A stretch of 64,000 nt of DNA, taken from Zanthoxylum bungeanum. Lineage: Eukaryota > Streptophyta > Magnoliopsida > Sapindales > Rutaceae. The stretch lies in contig SKCR01035546.1 in assembly GCA_019454045.1 (NCBI GenBank), forward strand, positions 1 through 64,000, in the 5' to 3' direction. The translations under genes were made by a program, and so were the position numbers. Below the pieces are notes generated by a model. It worked only from the letters and a program-made list of their open reading frames with translations, did no database searches and was not told the DNA's origin. Of this stretch, positions 22,621-35,116 are shown piece after piece; within the stretch, counting starts at the first letter, position 1, and every line of letters starts with the position of its first letter.

Positions 22621-24709
22621 TGTTGGACACTTATGACCCATAGCGTCACTATTTGTACAGATCATAGTGTTGTTGTACAAATTAACTATGTGACAAAGGA
22701 GATTGCACTCTTATCATTTGTGATTAGATCACCTTAGATATATAAATGATAGAGGTCCTTATGATTTGTTCCTAGATTAAGAATGATATGAGACAGTATC
22801 AATCAACGAAGGATAAATCATTAAACATCCCTAGTCAGAGCATTGTCGAGATTGGACATCGATAGATGCGTAAAAGACTAGTATTACACTTGTGCGTGTT
22901 ATGTGAGACATAACGGCATAGTTCTCGTATATCTGGGTATAGGATACTCAGGCAAGTGTAATAGGAGGTTGTGTTTCACCGATGGTACGGGAAACAGCTT
23001 CGCTCTGGATTAGACCACCGCAGAATCCCATTGGTAGTATGACCTTGTGTCTATGGGAGTCTGCAATCAGGGTAGGTGTATTTGGTCTTAACCTGAGACT
23101 TGCACCGCTAATACTTGCGACAATCAATGTACTTTAGTTGAGGTCGTCCAGGGCTTTAACAGGTTCTGTGTACGCCGATGCTGGGTATATTGAGAATCGT
23201 AATGTATTGGGTGTGATGTCAAGACGGAAGTGTCACTCCAGTCATATGGAGATGATGGTCACGTAGGATACGGTATTAGTGCTCTCATATGCTGCGCGGC
23301 TATCGGGATATTGTGACTAGGTCATGTATATCCGATTATAGAGACTAGTTACCAGACATCCGACATGTGCTTCGTACGGGGCAGACACATATCCAGCCCC
23401 AGGCCTAGCACGTGATCATCCGATACTGGATCGAAATACGCAATACTACGTATACTACGCCTGATATAGATCACATATTCCTGTAAGGATATTTCCGGAG
23501 AATTGGGTAGGCATGGCACTTTGCTAGAGGCCAACCTTGTCTTGTAAATTGGTAAAACATAATACTTGGTACTTCCGTGTTTGGATAGTCCGACGACCGA
23601 ATTTACTGCCAACATATCCGGAGATCTCATGGGTCGCTTCCCAATGATACACCGATGACGTATGACTCGCATTATATATTAATATGGGATTAATTAGAAG
23701 AGAGAGAAAATTAATCTGGGATTAATTACGGAGATATTTTATCTAGGATAAAATATCAATTTAAAGAGAGAGAACGATTAATTTGGAATTAATCGATAAA
23801 TAATATATTCGATATTAAACGAAATTGGATTTCGATTAGGAATTAAAATTAGATTTTAATTCGGGTACTTGAATTAATTAAGAATTAATTCTCGAGCGAC
23901 GTGATTAGTAAATTGGATTTATTAACGAGGCATCGAGAAAATCATTAATTTAGAATTATCGAAACCGAGCTCAGAATGTGTTTGTGAAGTTAAGTCGATT
24001 TTGAATCACGTGCCGCAAGTCGCATCGCAAATCACATCGCAAGTCATAAAAGTCAAATCGCTTTTTGGAAAAGTAACTTTGACTCTTTGACTTTGACCTT
24101 TAAAATTTGGAGGGAAATTTTGGGGGGGAAAAGACTTTTAACTTTTTGGAAAAGTGAAAGCCTTTTCCTTTTCACCTTTTACCAGGGTAAAATGATTTAA
24201 TAACATTATTACATTTGTTTTATTTCTTTTTGGAAAAGAAAATAAATGGTAAAACATTTTAGTAATTTTGGAAATTATATAAATGAAATGTTTTACACTT
24301 TTTCCCTTAACCTAATCTCTCATCCATCTCTCTTTTCCTCTCTCACTGGTCATGCCCAAGGCAGTGAACTGCCCAATGGTTGGCCGAAAATGATGATCCA
24401 TTTTGAGGGTTTTTGTGGCAAGATCCAGTGCTAGCACACTCCTAAGAGGCATACGAAGGTATTAGGGAAACTCACCCACGAGCCGGGAATCGTTTGACGC
24501 AAGTTCGAGGCTCAAATTCATGGACCAAAACTGAAAACAGTGAGCAGTGGACTGCACACTATTGGCGCCACTTTGAAGGGGAAAATCTTTGTGTTCTTCT
24601 TCAAATCGTCACAACCGATCGATGTGAGTATTCCGCTATCTCCTTTGATGTATTCACACTTATTATTCATGCTTGTTTGATGATCTTGGGACCTAGAATA
24701 AAACCAACA
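22621..24709 (+). repeat. Element D 5' LTR
   Basis: Starts TGTTGGACACTT and ends AAACCAACA. It retains a segment (about 24328-24400) that is missing from the 3' LTR. Confidence 0.92.
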
Positions 24710-24710
24710 A

Positions 24711-24723
24711 TGGCATCAAGAGC
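24711..24723 (+). other. Primer-binding site of element D
   Basis: TGGCATCAAGAGC one base after the 5' LTR; an initiator-methionine tRNA type site identical to that of F. Confidence 0.82.
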
Positions 24724-27029
24724 CTAGGTTCAAGCATGAAAGTTTAGGGCTTAAAATTTGGGTATTTTGTATTTGAGCATGATTTGAATAAATTGGATGT
24801 TTAAGTATGCTTAATACATGTTTATTGAATATTGATTAGATCAATTTCATGAATTAATGTTTGAAACATTTTTCCCCAAATATTAAAGTTGGCCTAAAAT
24901 GATAAATTGGGTATTTTGAATTTGAGCATGATTTTATGAAATTGGATGATTAAGTATGCTTAAATATGGTTGAATTGAGGATTGATTGGGTCAATTTCAT
25001 GAAAATGTGATTGGATCATTTTCCCCCAATTTGCTTATGGTGGCCGAATTTGATAAGTCATAATTGTCTTGGAATTTTGATTTTTTGTTCATTAGATGAA
25101 TTGGAAATCATTTGGGTATATGATTTAATGTCGATTGTGTAATTGATTGGATTGAATTTGAATCGGACATAAAATCCCCAAATTGCCAAGACTTTGAAGC
25201 ATGAAAATGGGTTTGATTTTTCATTAAATGTATGGGCATGTGATAATGAAATTGTGCATGATTAATTGTAAAAATTATGTTTTAGAAATGTTAATTTGGG
25301 TAATTAATCATGTAATACACTTTAGGTTAATTGAATGTGAAATTGGATTTTTGTATTTAATTAATTGGGCCTTGAAATTGGAGTTTGGCTTTTAAAGTTG
25401 TCATTGAGCTTGTTGGGCTTTGTTGTACAAATTTAGGTTTAGGCAAATTGGATTGGATCCAATTGGGCCCAAAACCGCTTCCATAAAGCCCAAATGCGAT
25501 TTAATGAACCTTTAAAGTTTAATTGGGCCTAATGGGCCAAGATTGATTTATGGGCTTATGGGGTAAATCCCGGATTGGATTTTGGTTATTCGGTTTGACC
25601 CGAGTTGACCAAAAGTCCACGCCTTAAGAAATCAATTAAAAGCCCATTGGACTTTAATCGAATTGACGTTGGACGTTAATCGGTCTTTGAGACGCGTTGC
25701 GATTAAATTTGGAATTTAAGTCGTAAAGGTTTATTATTAAAGTGTAATATTTAATTTGGAATTAAATAACGAATTAGAATTGAATGCATATTAAATTGGA
25801 TTTAATGACGTAGTTTAATTTAATTCGAGAATTCGTACTTTGAGTACTTATTCGCAAAACGAGTTTGACTCGATCAAAATCAAATCGTTGTTTGAACATT
25901 GGATGATCACTAATTATCATATTAATTAATTTGATTAGATTGATTGATAACATGCTTGTGTGAATACTTGGTTGTGATGAATGAATAATGTATATCAGAT
26001 GGATATTAGTCGGGTGTGGGGGCAATTTTGGAAATTGTTGTAATAAATTTGATTTATTAAATTGGACCTGCGTGTCCAGCCTTATCACCTCTATTCTATT
26101 TGTATTCTCTTCTCACCTATTCCCCTCAATGTATATGAGGTTTCTTAGAAGTGTAGTGTAACGGGTAGAAGTGATACTAGTGTGAGCCCATGAGAGTTAA
26201 AGAGAGATTTGATCTAGGATCAATGTGTTTAGTATCCATCCGCATATCATTATTGTTTATTTTCATATGCACTTTATTATGTATTTAGAATGCATGTTTA
26301 AGGGTGTATGATGATGAGACCTTAACAAAGATAATAAATTGGTAGCCAATTTGCACGCGAAAAACCCTCATCAAATATCATGCGTTTCCTTCCATTGAGT
26401 GATTCATACTCAAGATCCTAGATTGGCATTGGGTTGTTGGCCAAAGTCAAGCCCTTTGTCCATCGAAGATGTGTTGAATCACGAGAGTTTTGTTCTATAT
26501 TGGTGTCTTGTCCAAATTGTGGTTTGTTGGCCAAAGTCAAGACCACTTCTTGTCCATCGACATTGATTACGAAGCTTTCCATGGTCAATGGGTCGCGCTT
26601 GACTGGGATCATTAAGCTTGTTGTGCCAAAGCCAAGGCTTAGTTGATTCAGAGGAAAAAGGTTAGGCAATACATTGGATGTATTGGATATATAAGATATA
26701 TGTTAAGGATTTGGATATCCGCCTACTGGATCTAGGAATTGGATTGGATCCAATTGATCTTAGAGATCTACCTAGTTAAATATCATACAATTTGATTATT
26801 CAAATAAAGTCTACGAATCTAGTTCTTTAGGTAAAGTACCTAAAATACTATTTAATTGGTAATAGTGATAAATGCCATCGATCTGTAAGCCCTATTCATA
26901 GTGAAGTTAGTAGGCCCATATCTAGCTAGGCTAGATGTGGATATGAATATTTCGTGACCTATACGGATGTGGCATCGCGTTATGGTTATGTGTTCTATTA
27001 AGAACATAAATCAAAAACTTTTAGAGTTT
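24724..27029 (+). other. Leader region of element D
   Basis: No gene seen in about 2.3 kb. It carries repeated ATTTGAGCATGATTT/TTAAGTATGCTTAA blocks (24760-25010) and GGCCAAAGTCAA copies at 26439, 26529 and, as a variant, 26624, spaced 90-95 bases. In an autonomous copia element gag and protease would lie here. Confidence 0.55.
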
Positions 27030-29149
27030 CGACACGAAATAGACAAACAGATCGGCTAAAGTATTAAACCGTCACGGTAAGACCGAAATGGAAAATACTT
27101 AAGCAATAAGTTTCACATATACTTGAAAGAGTATAGTATTCTTTCAAATGAGGACTCCTCCCGAGACACGTTAGTTTGAAGGTGTGTCCGTACGGAGAAA
27201 CCGAATTTTGTTGGACATGATAAGGTTTATTATGAGTCGCTCTGAGCTACCATTTCCTTCAACGGATATGCATTAACAGTGCAAAACTTATTTGGAATAA
27301 GGTTCCATATTAATCTGTTAGACAGAATTCATATTAGATATGATCAGGGATAGAAACATGGTTTCTCACTCCTAACGATTTGGGTATGCTGGGCATATGT
27401 TTGGATGATGCCAAACTAAAACCTAAATCGGATAAGTGCCAAATGTAGGTTATCCTAGGGAAAACCATAAGTATAGTACTTATACAACTCACTGGAGAAC
27501 AATTGTAATTGTTGCTCACCATGCGGTCTTCCTTAGAGGAATACCGATATGCAGTGGTAAGTGGGAGGACAGTAAAACTCGATGAAAATCGGAGTGATAC
27601 TTTTCAAGGCATGAAGTCCTTAATGGAACACAAACTGTTCATCAAGGATGAACATATACCATTAATCTTCGTATACACAAGAACCGCGTAGATCGGAGAG
27701 AATCAGAAAATGACCTAGGGTATGGGTTTCTGATGTCACCTCATAAGGATGTCAATCTTATTAAGGAAGACAAACCGACTACGAATGAGGAAGTAATACA
27801 AGGTATCGACTCCCTTTTATGGCAAAGTGCCATGAGTCCGAAATGGATTCCATGTAAAACAACTATGTTAAAATACTAGTTGATGTACCATAAGGCATTG
27901 TGCCTATAGGTACTGTATAAGTCTTCAAGGAAGACATACATGGAAGGCAACATACCAACGTACAAAGCTAGGCTTGTAGCGGAAAGGTATCGTTATCAAT
28001 ATTGTGTTGATTACGGTTCAACTTTTACCTGTTGACACGGTAAATCCATTTGGATAATGCTTGATGTAGCTGCACGTTTCATTTATGAAACGTGTCAGTT
28101 AAAGGTCAAAATCGCTTTCCTTAAAAGGAAAACTTTTGGAGGATGTTTATAACATCCTGACGATTTTGTCGTACTAAAACCAGCAAACTAAGTTTGCGTG
28201 TTGTTCGATCCATGTTTGGGTTGAAGCAAGCATAAAGTTCTTGGAACTATTGTTTTGATGTAATCATGATAGTCAAAGATTTGATTCAAAACAGAATGAT
28301 TCTTGTGTATATGAGAGGGTTAGTGGGAGCGCACAGACAGTGGCTGTCCTTAAAATAATGATAATGTAATATATATTCATTTCTTGGAAATGATATTCCC
28401 ATAAAATAATCGGTGAAAGCTTGGCTTTCAAGAGAAAATTCTCCGTAGAATTCTCGGGAGAAACAACCTTTATACTGGGAATAAAGATCTAATAGGATAG
28501 ATTTAAGTTGTTAAAACTCTCTGGGAAATTGTACATTAAAATGTACGCGACCTGGTGTCTCATACGCTTTGAGCATATGGATTCACAATCAGGCCAATCC
28601 AAGTGATAGTCACTTGATTGATGTTAAGAACATCCGTTAGAATCTTAGAGATATAAGGATGTTGTCTTAATCTGTGGAGAATGAGAACTTGAAGTGACTG
28701 GGATCACTACTGCAAGTTTCTGAACCGATAAAGACGACTAAAGGTCGCAAATGCTACTGTACAGTTTGAATAATAGTACAGTGAGCTGGAAATCTTCCAA
28801 GCAAGATACTGTTACCGAATAAATAACAAATACGGATTATTGCTGCAGCTGAGGCAGCAATAGGAGCCATCTGGGTCAATAAATAAATCTAATTGGATTA
28901 GATATAGTTCTGTTAGCAGGCTGAGCTGGGCGTCAGCACAGGCTAAAGAATTAATGGTCTCATCAACGATCCAGAAACATACTTCATACTATTCATCTGA
29001 TTCGTTCGGATCATACATCATGGTGATGTGATGATCGAATAAATCACATCAGATGATAATCATATAATCCGCTGACGAAAGCAGTTCTCAGCAGTTTGAG
29101 CCAACCGTACATAGTTCGGGTGTTAGACACTCGAGTGACTGGCTAAAGG
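27030..29149 (+). pseudogene. Copia pol relic (integrase end, RT, RNase H) of element D
   Basis: Reading several frames in order gives recognisable copia blocks. Integrase: RRNRILLDMIRFIMSRSELP (about 27200) and VAHHAVFL (about 27515). Linker: DVNLIKEDKPTTNE and IQGIDSLLWQSAM (about 27745-27830). RT: TYKARLVAE (about 27960), then blocks aligning with the RT palm to LKQA, and VKAWLSR (about 28410). RNase H: VSWKSSKQDTV (about 28780) and a tail LTKAV near 29080. Many frameshifts and stops separate them, and no open frame exceeds 62 codons. The YVDD motif itself is not preserved. Confidence 0.78.
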
Positions 29150-29161
29150 CCAAGTGGAGAT
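29150..29161 (+). other. Polypurine tract of element D
   Basis: GCCAAGTGGAGAT immediately before the 3' LTR start TGTTGG, the same site as in F with one G lost. Confidence 0.72.
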
Positions 29162-31176
29162 TGTTGGACAGTTATGACCCATAGCGTCACTATTTGTACA
29201 GATCATAGTGTTGTTGTACAAATTAACTATGTGACAAAGGAGATTGCACTCTTATCATTTGTGATTAGATCACCTTAGATATATAAATGATATGAGGTCC
29301 TTATGATTTGTTCCTAGATTGAGAATGATATGAGACAGTATCAATCAATGAAGGAAGGATAAATCATTAAACATCCCTAGTCAGAGCATTGTCGAGATTG
29401 GACATCGATAGATGCGTAAAAGACTAGTATTACACTTGTGCGTGTTATGTGAGACATAACGGCATAGTTCTCGTATATCTGGGTATAGGATACTCAGGCA
29501 AGTGTAATAGGAGGTTGTGTTTCACCGATGGTACGGGAAACAGCTTCGCTCTGGATTAGACCACCGCAGAATCCCATTGGTAGTATGACCTTGTGTCTAT
29601 GGGAGTCTGCAATCAGGGTAGGTGTATTTGGTCTTAACCTGAGACTTGCACCGCTAATACTTGCGACAATCAATGTACTTTAGTTGAGGTCGTCCAGGGC
29701 TTTAACAGGTTCTGTGTACGCCGATGCTGGGTATATTGAGAATCGTAGTGTATTGGGTGTGATGTCAAGACGGAAGTGTCACTCCAGTCATATGGAGATG
29801 ATGGTCACGTAGGATACGGTATTAGTGCTCTCATATGCTGCGCGGCTATCGGGATATTGTGACTAGGTCATGTATATCCGATTATAGAGACTAGTTACCA
29901 GACATCCGACATGTGCTTCGTACGGGGCAGACACATATCCAGCCCCAGGCCTAGCACGTGATCATCCGATACTGGATCGAAATACGCAATACTACGTATA
30001 CTACGCCTGATATAGATCATATTCCTGTAAGGATATTTTCGGAGAATTGGGTAGGCATGGCGCTTTGCTAGAGGCCAACCTTGTCTTGTAAATTGGTAAA
30101 ACGTAATACTTGGTACTTACGTGTTCGGATAGTCCGACGACCGAATTTACTGCCAACATATCCGGAGATCTCTTGGGTCGCTTCCCAATGATACACCGAT
30201 GACGTATGACTCGCATTATATATTAATCTGGGATTAATTAGAAGAGAGAGAAAATTAATCTGGGATTAATTACGGAGATATTTTATCTAGGATAAAATAT
30301 CAATTAAAGAGAGAGAACGATTAATTTGGAATTAATCGATAAAAAATATATTCGATATATTAAACGAAATTGGATTTCGATTAGGAATTAAAATTAGATT
30401 TTAATTCGGGTACTTGAATTAATTTAGAATTAATTCTCGAGCGACGTGATTAGTAAATTGGATTTATTAACGAGGCATCGAGAAAATCGTTAATTTAGAA
30501 TTATCGAAACCGAGCTCAGAATGTGTTTGCGAAGTTACGTCGATTTTGAATCACGTGCCGCAAGTCGCATCGCAAATCACATCGCAAGTCATAAAAGTCA
30601 AATCGCTTTTTGGAAAAGTAACTTTGACTCTTTGACTTTGACCTTTAAATTTGGAGGGAAATTTTGGGGGGAAAAGACTTTTAACTTTTTGGAAAGTGAA
30701 AGCCTTTTCCTTTTCACCTTTTACCAAGGGTAAAATGATTTAATAACATTATTACATTTGTTTTATTTCTTTTTGGAAAAGAAAATAAATGGTAAAACAT
30801 TTTAGTATTTTGGAAATTATATAAGTGAAATGTTTACATTTTTTCCCTTAACATAATCTCTCATCCATTTTGAGGGTTTTGTGGCAAGATCCAAGTGCTA
30901 GCACACTCCTAAGAGGCATACGAAGGTGTTAGGGAAACTCACCCACGAGCCAGGAATCGTTTGACGCAAGTTCGATGCTCAAATTCATGGACCAAAACTG
31001 AAAACAGTGAGCAGTGGACTGCACACTATTGGCGCCACTTTGAAGGGGAAAATCTTTGTGTTCTTCTTCAAATCGTCACAACCGATCGATGTGAGTATTC
31101 CGCTATCTCCTTTGATGTATTCACATTTATTATTCATGCTTGTTTGATGATCTGGGACCTAGAATAAAACCCAACA
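29162..31176 (+). repeat. Element D 3' LTR
   Basis: Partner of 22621-24709. About 74 bases are lost near 30865, between two copies of ATCCAT/ATCCATTTTGAG. Confidence 0.92.
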
Positions 31177-31181
31177 CAATT
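31177..31181 (+). repeat. Target-site duplication of element D, right copy
   Basis: CAATT; it continues LTR E as ATGACCAATAG. Confidence 0.88.
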
Positions 31182-33265
31182 ATGACCAATAGTGTCACTA
31201 TTTGTACAGATCATGGTGTTGTTGTACAAATTAACTATGTGACAAAGGAGATTGCATTCTTATCATTTGAGATTAGATCACCAAGATATATAAATGATAG
31301 GAGGTCCCTGTGATTTTTTCCTGGACTGAGAATGATATGAGACAGTATCAGTCCACAAAGGATAAATCATTAAATATCCCTAGTCAGAGTATTATCAAGA
31401 TTAGACATCGATAAATACGTAAAAGACTAGTATTACACTTGTGCGCGTTGTGAGGGCACGACGACATAGTTCTCATATATTTGGGTATAGGATACTCACG
31501 CAAGTGTAATAGGAGGTTGTGTATTACCGATGGTACGGGAAACAGCTTCGCTCCGGATAGACCCCCTCGGAATTCCATTGGTAGTATGACTATGTGTCTA
31601 TGGAAGTCCGAAATCAGGGTAGGTGTATTTGGTCTTAACCTGAGACTTGCACCGCTAATACTTACGACAATCAATATACTTTGGTTGCGGTCGTCCAGGG
31701 CTTTAACAGGTTCTGTGTACGCCAATGCTGGGTATATTGAGAATCGTAGTGTATTGGGTGTGATGTTAAGACGGAAATATCACTCCAGTCATATGGAGAT
31801 GATGGTCACATAGGATACGGAACTCGTTCTCTTAAATGCTCGAGCTATCGGGATATTATGACTAGGTCATGTATATCCGATTATAGAGACTAGTTGCCAG
31901 ACATCCTCTATGTGCTTCGTACGGGGCAGACACAATTCCAGCCCCAGGCCTAGCACGTGGACATCCGATACTGGATCGACATACACAATACTACGTATAC
32001 TACGCCTGATATAGATCACATATTTCTATAAGGATATTTCTGGAGAATTGGGAAGGCATGGCGCTTTGTTAGAAGCCAACCTTGTCTTGTAAATCGGTAC
32101 AACGTAAGTACTAGGTACTTACGTGTTCGGATAGTCCGACGACCGTATTTACTGCCAACATATCCGGGGATCTCATGGGTCGCTTCCCGAAGATTCACCG
32201 ATGATGTATGACTCACACTTTATTAATCTGGGATTAATTAGATGAGAGAGAAAATTAATCTGGGATTAATTACAGAGATATTTTATATGGGATAAAATAT
32301 CAATTAAAGAGAGAGAACGATTAATTTGGAATTAATCGATAAAATAATATATTCGATATATTATACGAAATTGGATTTCGACGCGGAATTGAAATTAGAT
32401 TTTAATTCGGGCGAACGAGTTAATTTAGAATTAATTTGTTAGCAACGTCAATAGTGATTTCGCTAGGCATAATCATTTAATTACGTCGGAACGGAAAATT
32501 CGTTAATTCGGAATCAGCGAACCTGAGCCCGAGTGTGTTTGCGAGCGCATTCACATTTCGAATTCGAATGCGGCACGCAAGTCACATCAAGCGTCAAATC
32601 ATTAGTCACATCAAGCGTCAAATCACATGTCACTTTGAGTGACGTGACAATTTGATTGATTGATTGAGTGATTGATGTGGAAGTTGAAACGCATTAATAG
32701 CTTTTTGCTTTTTGACTTTTTGGTAAATGGAAAATGGTTTTGTGTATTTGTTTTTTGTTTTTGGAAAATAAAAATAAATATATATATACAAAACATTTTT
32801 CTTTTCTTTCTCTCTTTCACCCACACATTTTTCCCTCTTCTCTTTCCTTCTCTCTCACACGGCTTTGAGCCATTTTCTCTCATTCTTCCTTTTCTGGTTT
32901 TTGCTGAGAACCAGTGAGAAGAATATGAGTATTTTGTTGCAAAATACAAAGTGCTAGCACACACTTGAGTCTTCCTAAGGTGATAGGGCAGCGTTTTCGT
33001 GAGCATAGAATCGTTTTTGAAGCTTGAAGCTTGGAGCTTCAATGGAGTCTTCCATGGCCGAATCTTGGAGGAGCTAAAAAGACCAAAACCGAGCAGTCCA
33101 CTGCAAGGAGAAGCCACTGCCGAGCTTCAAGGAGGGCTGAAAAGGCTTGTGTTCTTCGTAGCATCCAAACCGATCATTGTGAGTATGTTTCCGCCATTCT
33201 CCTTTGTGTATTCACATGTGTTTTTGTGCTTGATTTCATTCTTGGGACCTAATTAGAAACCAACA

Positions 33266-33270
33266 GGAAC
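33266..33270 (+). repeat. Target-site duplication of solo LTR E, right copy
   Basis: GGAAC, matching 22604-22608. It falls inside a Leu-Glu-Leu stretch of the integrase frame of element C. Confidence 0.88.
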
Positions 33271-35116
33271 TTGTACACTCCGATGTGTGTGATATGAATA
33301 TTGTGCAAATAAGAGGGGGTAAAAAGTACTTTGTCACTTTTATCGATGATAACATAAGATTTTGTTATGTGTATTTACTGAGGAGCAAAAATGAAGCTAT
33401 TGAAAGTTTTATACACTATAAGAACGAAGTTAAAAATCAACTTGGCAAGAAAATCAAAAGAATCGGGAGTGATAGATGAGGTGAATATGTGTCACCATTT
33501 GGTGAATATTGTTCCAATCATGGAATTATTCACGAAACTACTACTCCTTATTCGCCTCAACAAAACGGGATTGTTGAACACAAAAATTGAACGTTGAAGG
33601 AAATGATGAATGCCATGTTGACAAGCATTCATTTACCCAAGAACTTGTGGGGGGAAGCCTTGCTTTCCGCCAACTACATTCTGAACAAGCTACCTCACAG
33701 AAGATTGGAAAAGACACCATATAAATTGTGGAAAGGTCACGTACCTTCCTACAAATATCTGAAAGTGTGGGGGTGGCTCGCCAAAGTAATGGTTCCTAAA
33801 CCTTAGAAGGTTAGAATAGGACCCGAAACTATTGATTGTATATTCATTGGATATGTTTACAACAGTAGTGCATATCGATTCTTGATTTATAACTCTGAAA
33901 TTCCTAACATCAATCCAAATATGATAATTGAGTCAAGGAATGCGACATTCTTTGAAGAGACACTTCCTTGTAAGGAAAGACAAAGAACAGAGTCTCTTAA
34001 AAGAACTATTGATACTGTTAAAGGCAGTGATCAAGTTGACCAAGAATCGGATCAACATGAAAATATTGAGGAAATTGAACCTAGACGTAGCAAAAAAGCT
34101 AGAACGTCTAAGTCATTTGGACCCGATTTTCTGACATACCTATTAGAAAATGAGCCTCAAAGCTATAAAGAAGCAATGTCTTCGACGGAGGCACCTTTGT
34201 GGAAAGAGGCCATCAATAGTGAGATTGATTCTATCCTACAAAACCGTACTTGGGAGTTGGTTGATCTTCCTCCAGGTTGTAAGCCATTGGGCTACAAATG
34301 GATTTTCAAACGGAAGATGAAACTGGATGGATCAATGGATAGGTACAAGGCAAGACTTGTCATAAAAGGTTATAGACAAAAATAAGGACATGATTACTTT
34401 GATGCTTATTCACCAGTGACTCATATCACATTAATAAGAATGCTCATAGCCATAGCAGCTATATTTGGTATTGAAATACATCAAATGGATGTGAAGACGA
34501 CATTTTTAAAATGGAAAACTGGATGAAGAGATTTACATGGAACAAACCAGAAGGTTTCAATGTTCCTGGACAAGAACAGAAGGTATGCAAACTTGTAAAA
34601 TCCTTATACGGATTAAAACAACCACCTAAACAATGGCATGAAAAATTTGACAAAGAGATGTTATCAAGTGGGATCAAAATCAATGAGTGTGATAAGTGTG
34701 TATACACCAAATCAACTCAAAATGATATGTCATTGTATGCAGTCGTGTCATGGAAATCCTTGAGGTAAACATGTATTGCTCGGTCTACTATGGAATCGGA
34801 GTTCATAGCATTAGATAAAACAGCGGAAGAAGCAGAATGGCTTTGAAATTTCCTAGAGAATATTCAAAATTTGCCCAAACCAATGCCAGCGATAAGCATA
34901 CATTGTGATAGTCAATCGGCTATTGGGAGAGCCCAAAATACAATGTATAATGGTAAGTCTCGACACATATATCGCAAACATAATACCATACGACAATTAC
35001 TCTTAAGTGGTATAATTTTGATAGATTATGTCAAATCGAAGGAAAATCTAGCAGATCCACTTACTAAAGGTTTACCAGAGAGAAAGTTGAGAAGTCATCG
35101 AGGGGAATGGGCTTGA
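33266..35116 (+). pseudogene. Copia pol, right part (integrase core, RT, RNase H), element C
   Basis: Integrase catalytic residues are visible: Asp in VHSDVCD, Asp in GSDR followed by a stop then GEYV, and Glu in NGIVEHKN. The integrase end and linker follow, then RT (NRTWELVDLPPGCKPLGYKW; YKARLVIKGYRQK; IEIHQMDVKTTF; KSLYGLKQPPKQWHEK). At about 34735 the sequence jumps from NDMSLYA to VVSWKSL. Compared with element G, about 565 bases with the YVDD active site and the first RNase H Asp are gone. RNase H then runs on ([34 protein letters not shown]). Stops lie at 33477, 33588, 34383 and others, with a 1-base frameshift near 34508. Several stops fit C-to-T change (CGA to TGA, CAA to TAA). Confidence 0.87.

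Larger units (their letters stand above)
22621..31176 (+). mobile_element. Element D: full-length Ty1/copia retrotransposon inside LTR E
   Basis: LTRs at 22621-24709 and 29162-31176 enclose 4452 bases and are flanked by CAATT. A primer-binding site lies at 24711-24723 and a polypurine tract at 29150-29161. The inside has a leader of about 2.3 kb followed by a pol relic from integrase to RNase H. I see no gag or protease, and F of the same family lacks them too. The LTRs differ by about twenty substitutions plus one deletion of about 74 bases in the 3' copy, so D looks older than F. Confidence 0.93.
22609..33265 (+). repeat. LTR E: solo copia LTR in element C, split by element D
   Basis: The first 12 bases (TGTTGGACAATT) lie at 22609-22620 and the rest at 31177-33265, ending GAAACCAACA. 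It is the same LTR family as D and F but more diverged. The left break is element D with its CAATT duplication. The outer duplication GGAAC shows E once inserted as an element and then lost its inside by LTR-LTR recombination. Confidence 0.88.

Noticed and set aside
32623..33117. Minus-strand ORF of 164 codons in LTR E
   Set aside because: Lies in an LTR whose sister copies in D and F do not keep the frame; Lys/Phe-rich from low-complexity DNA.
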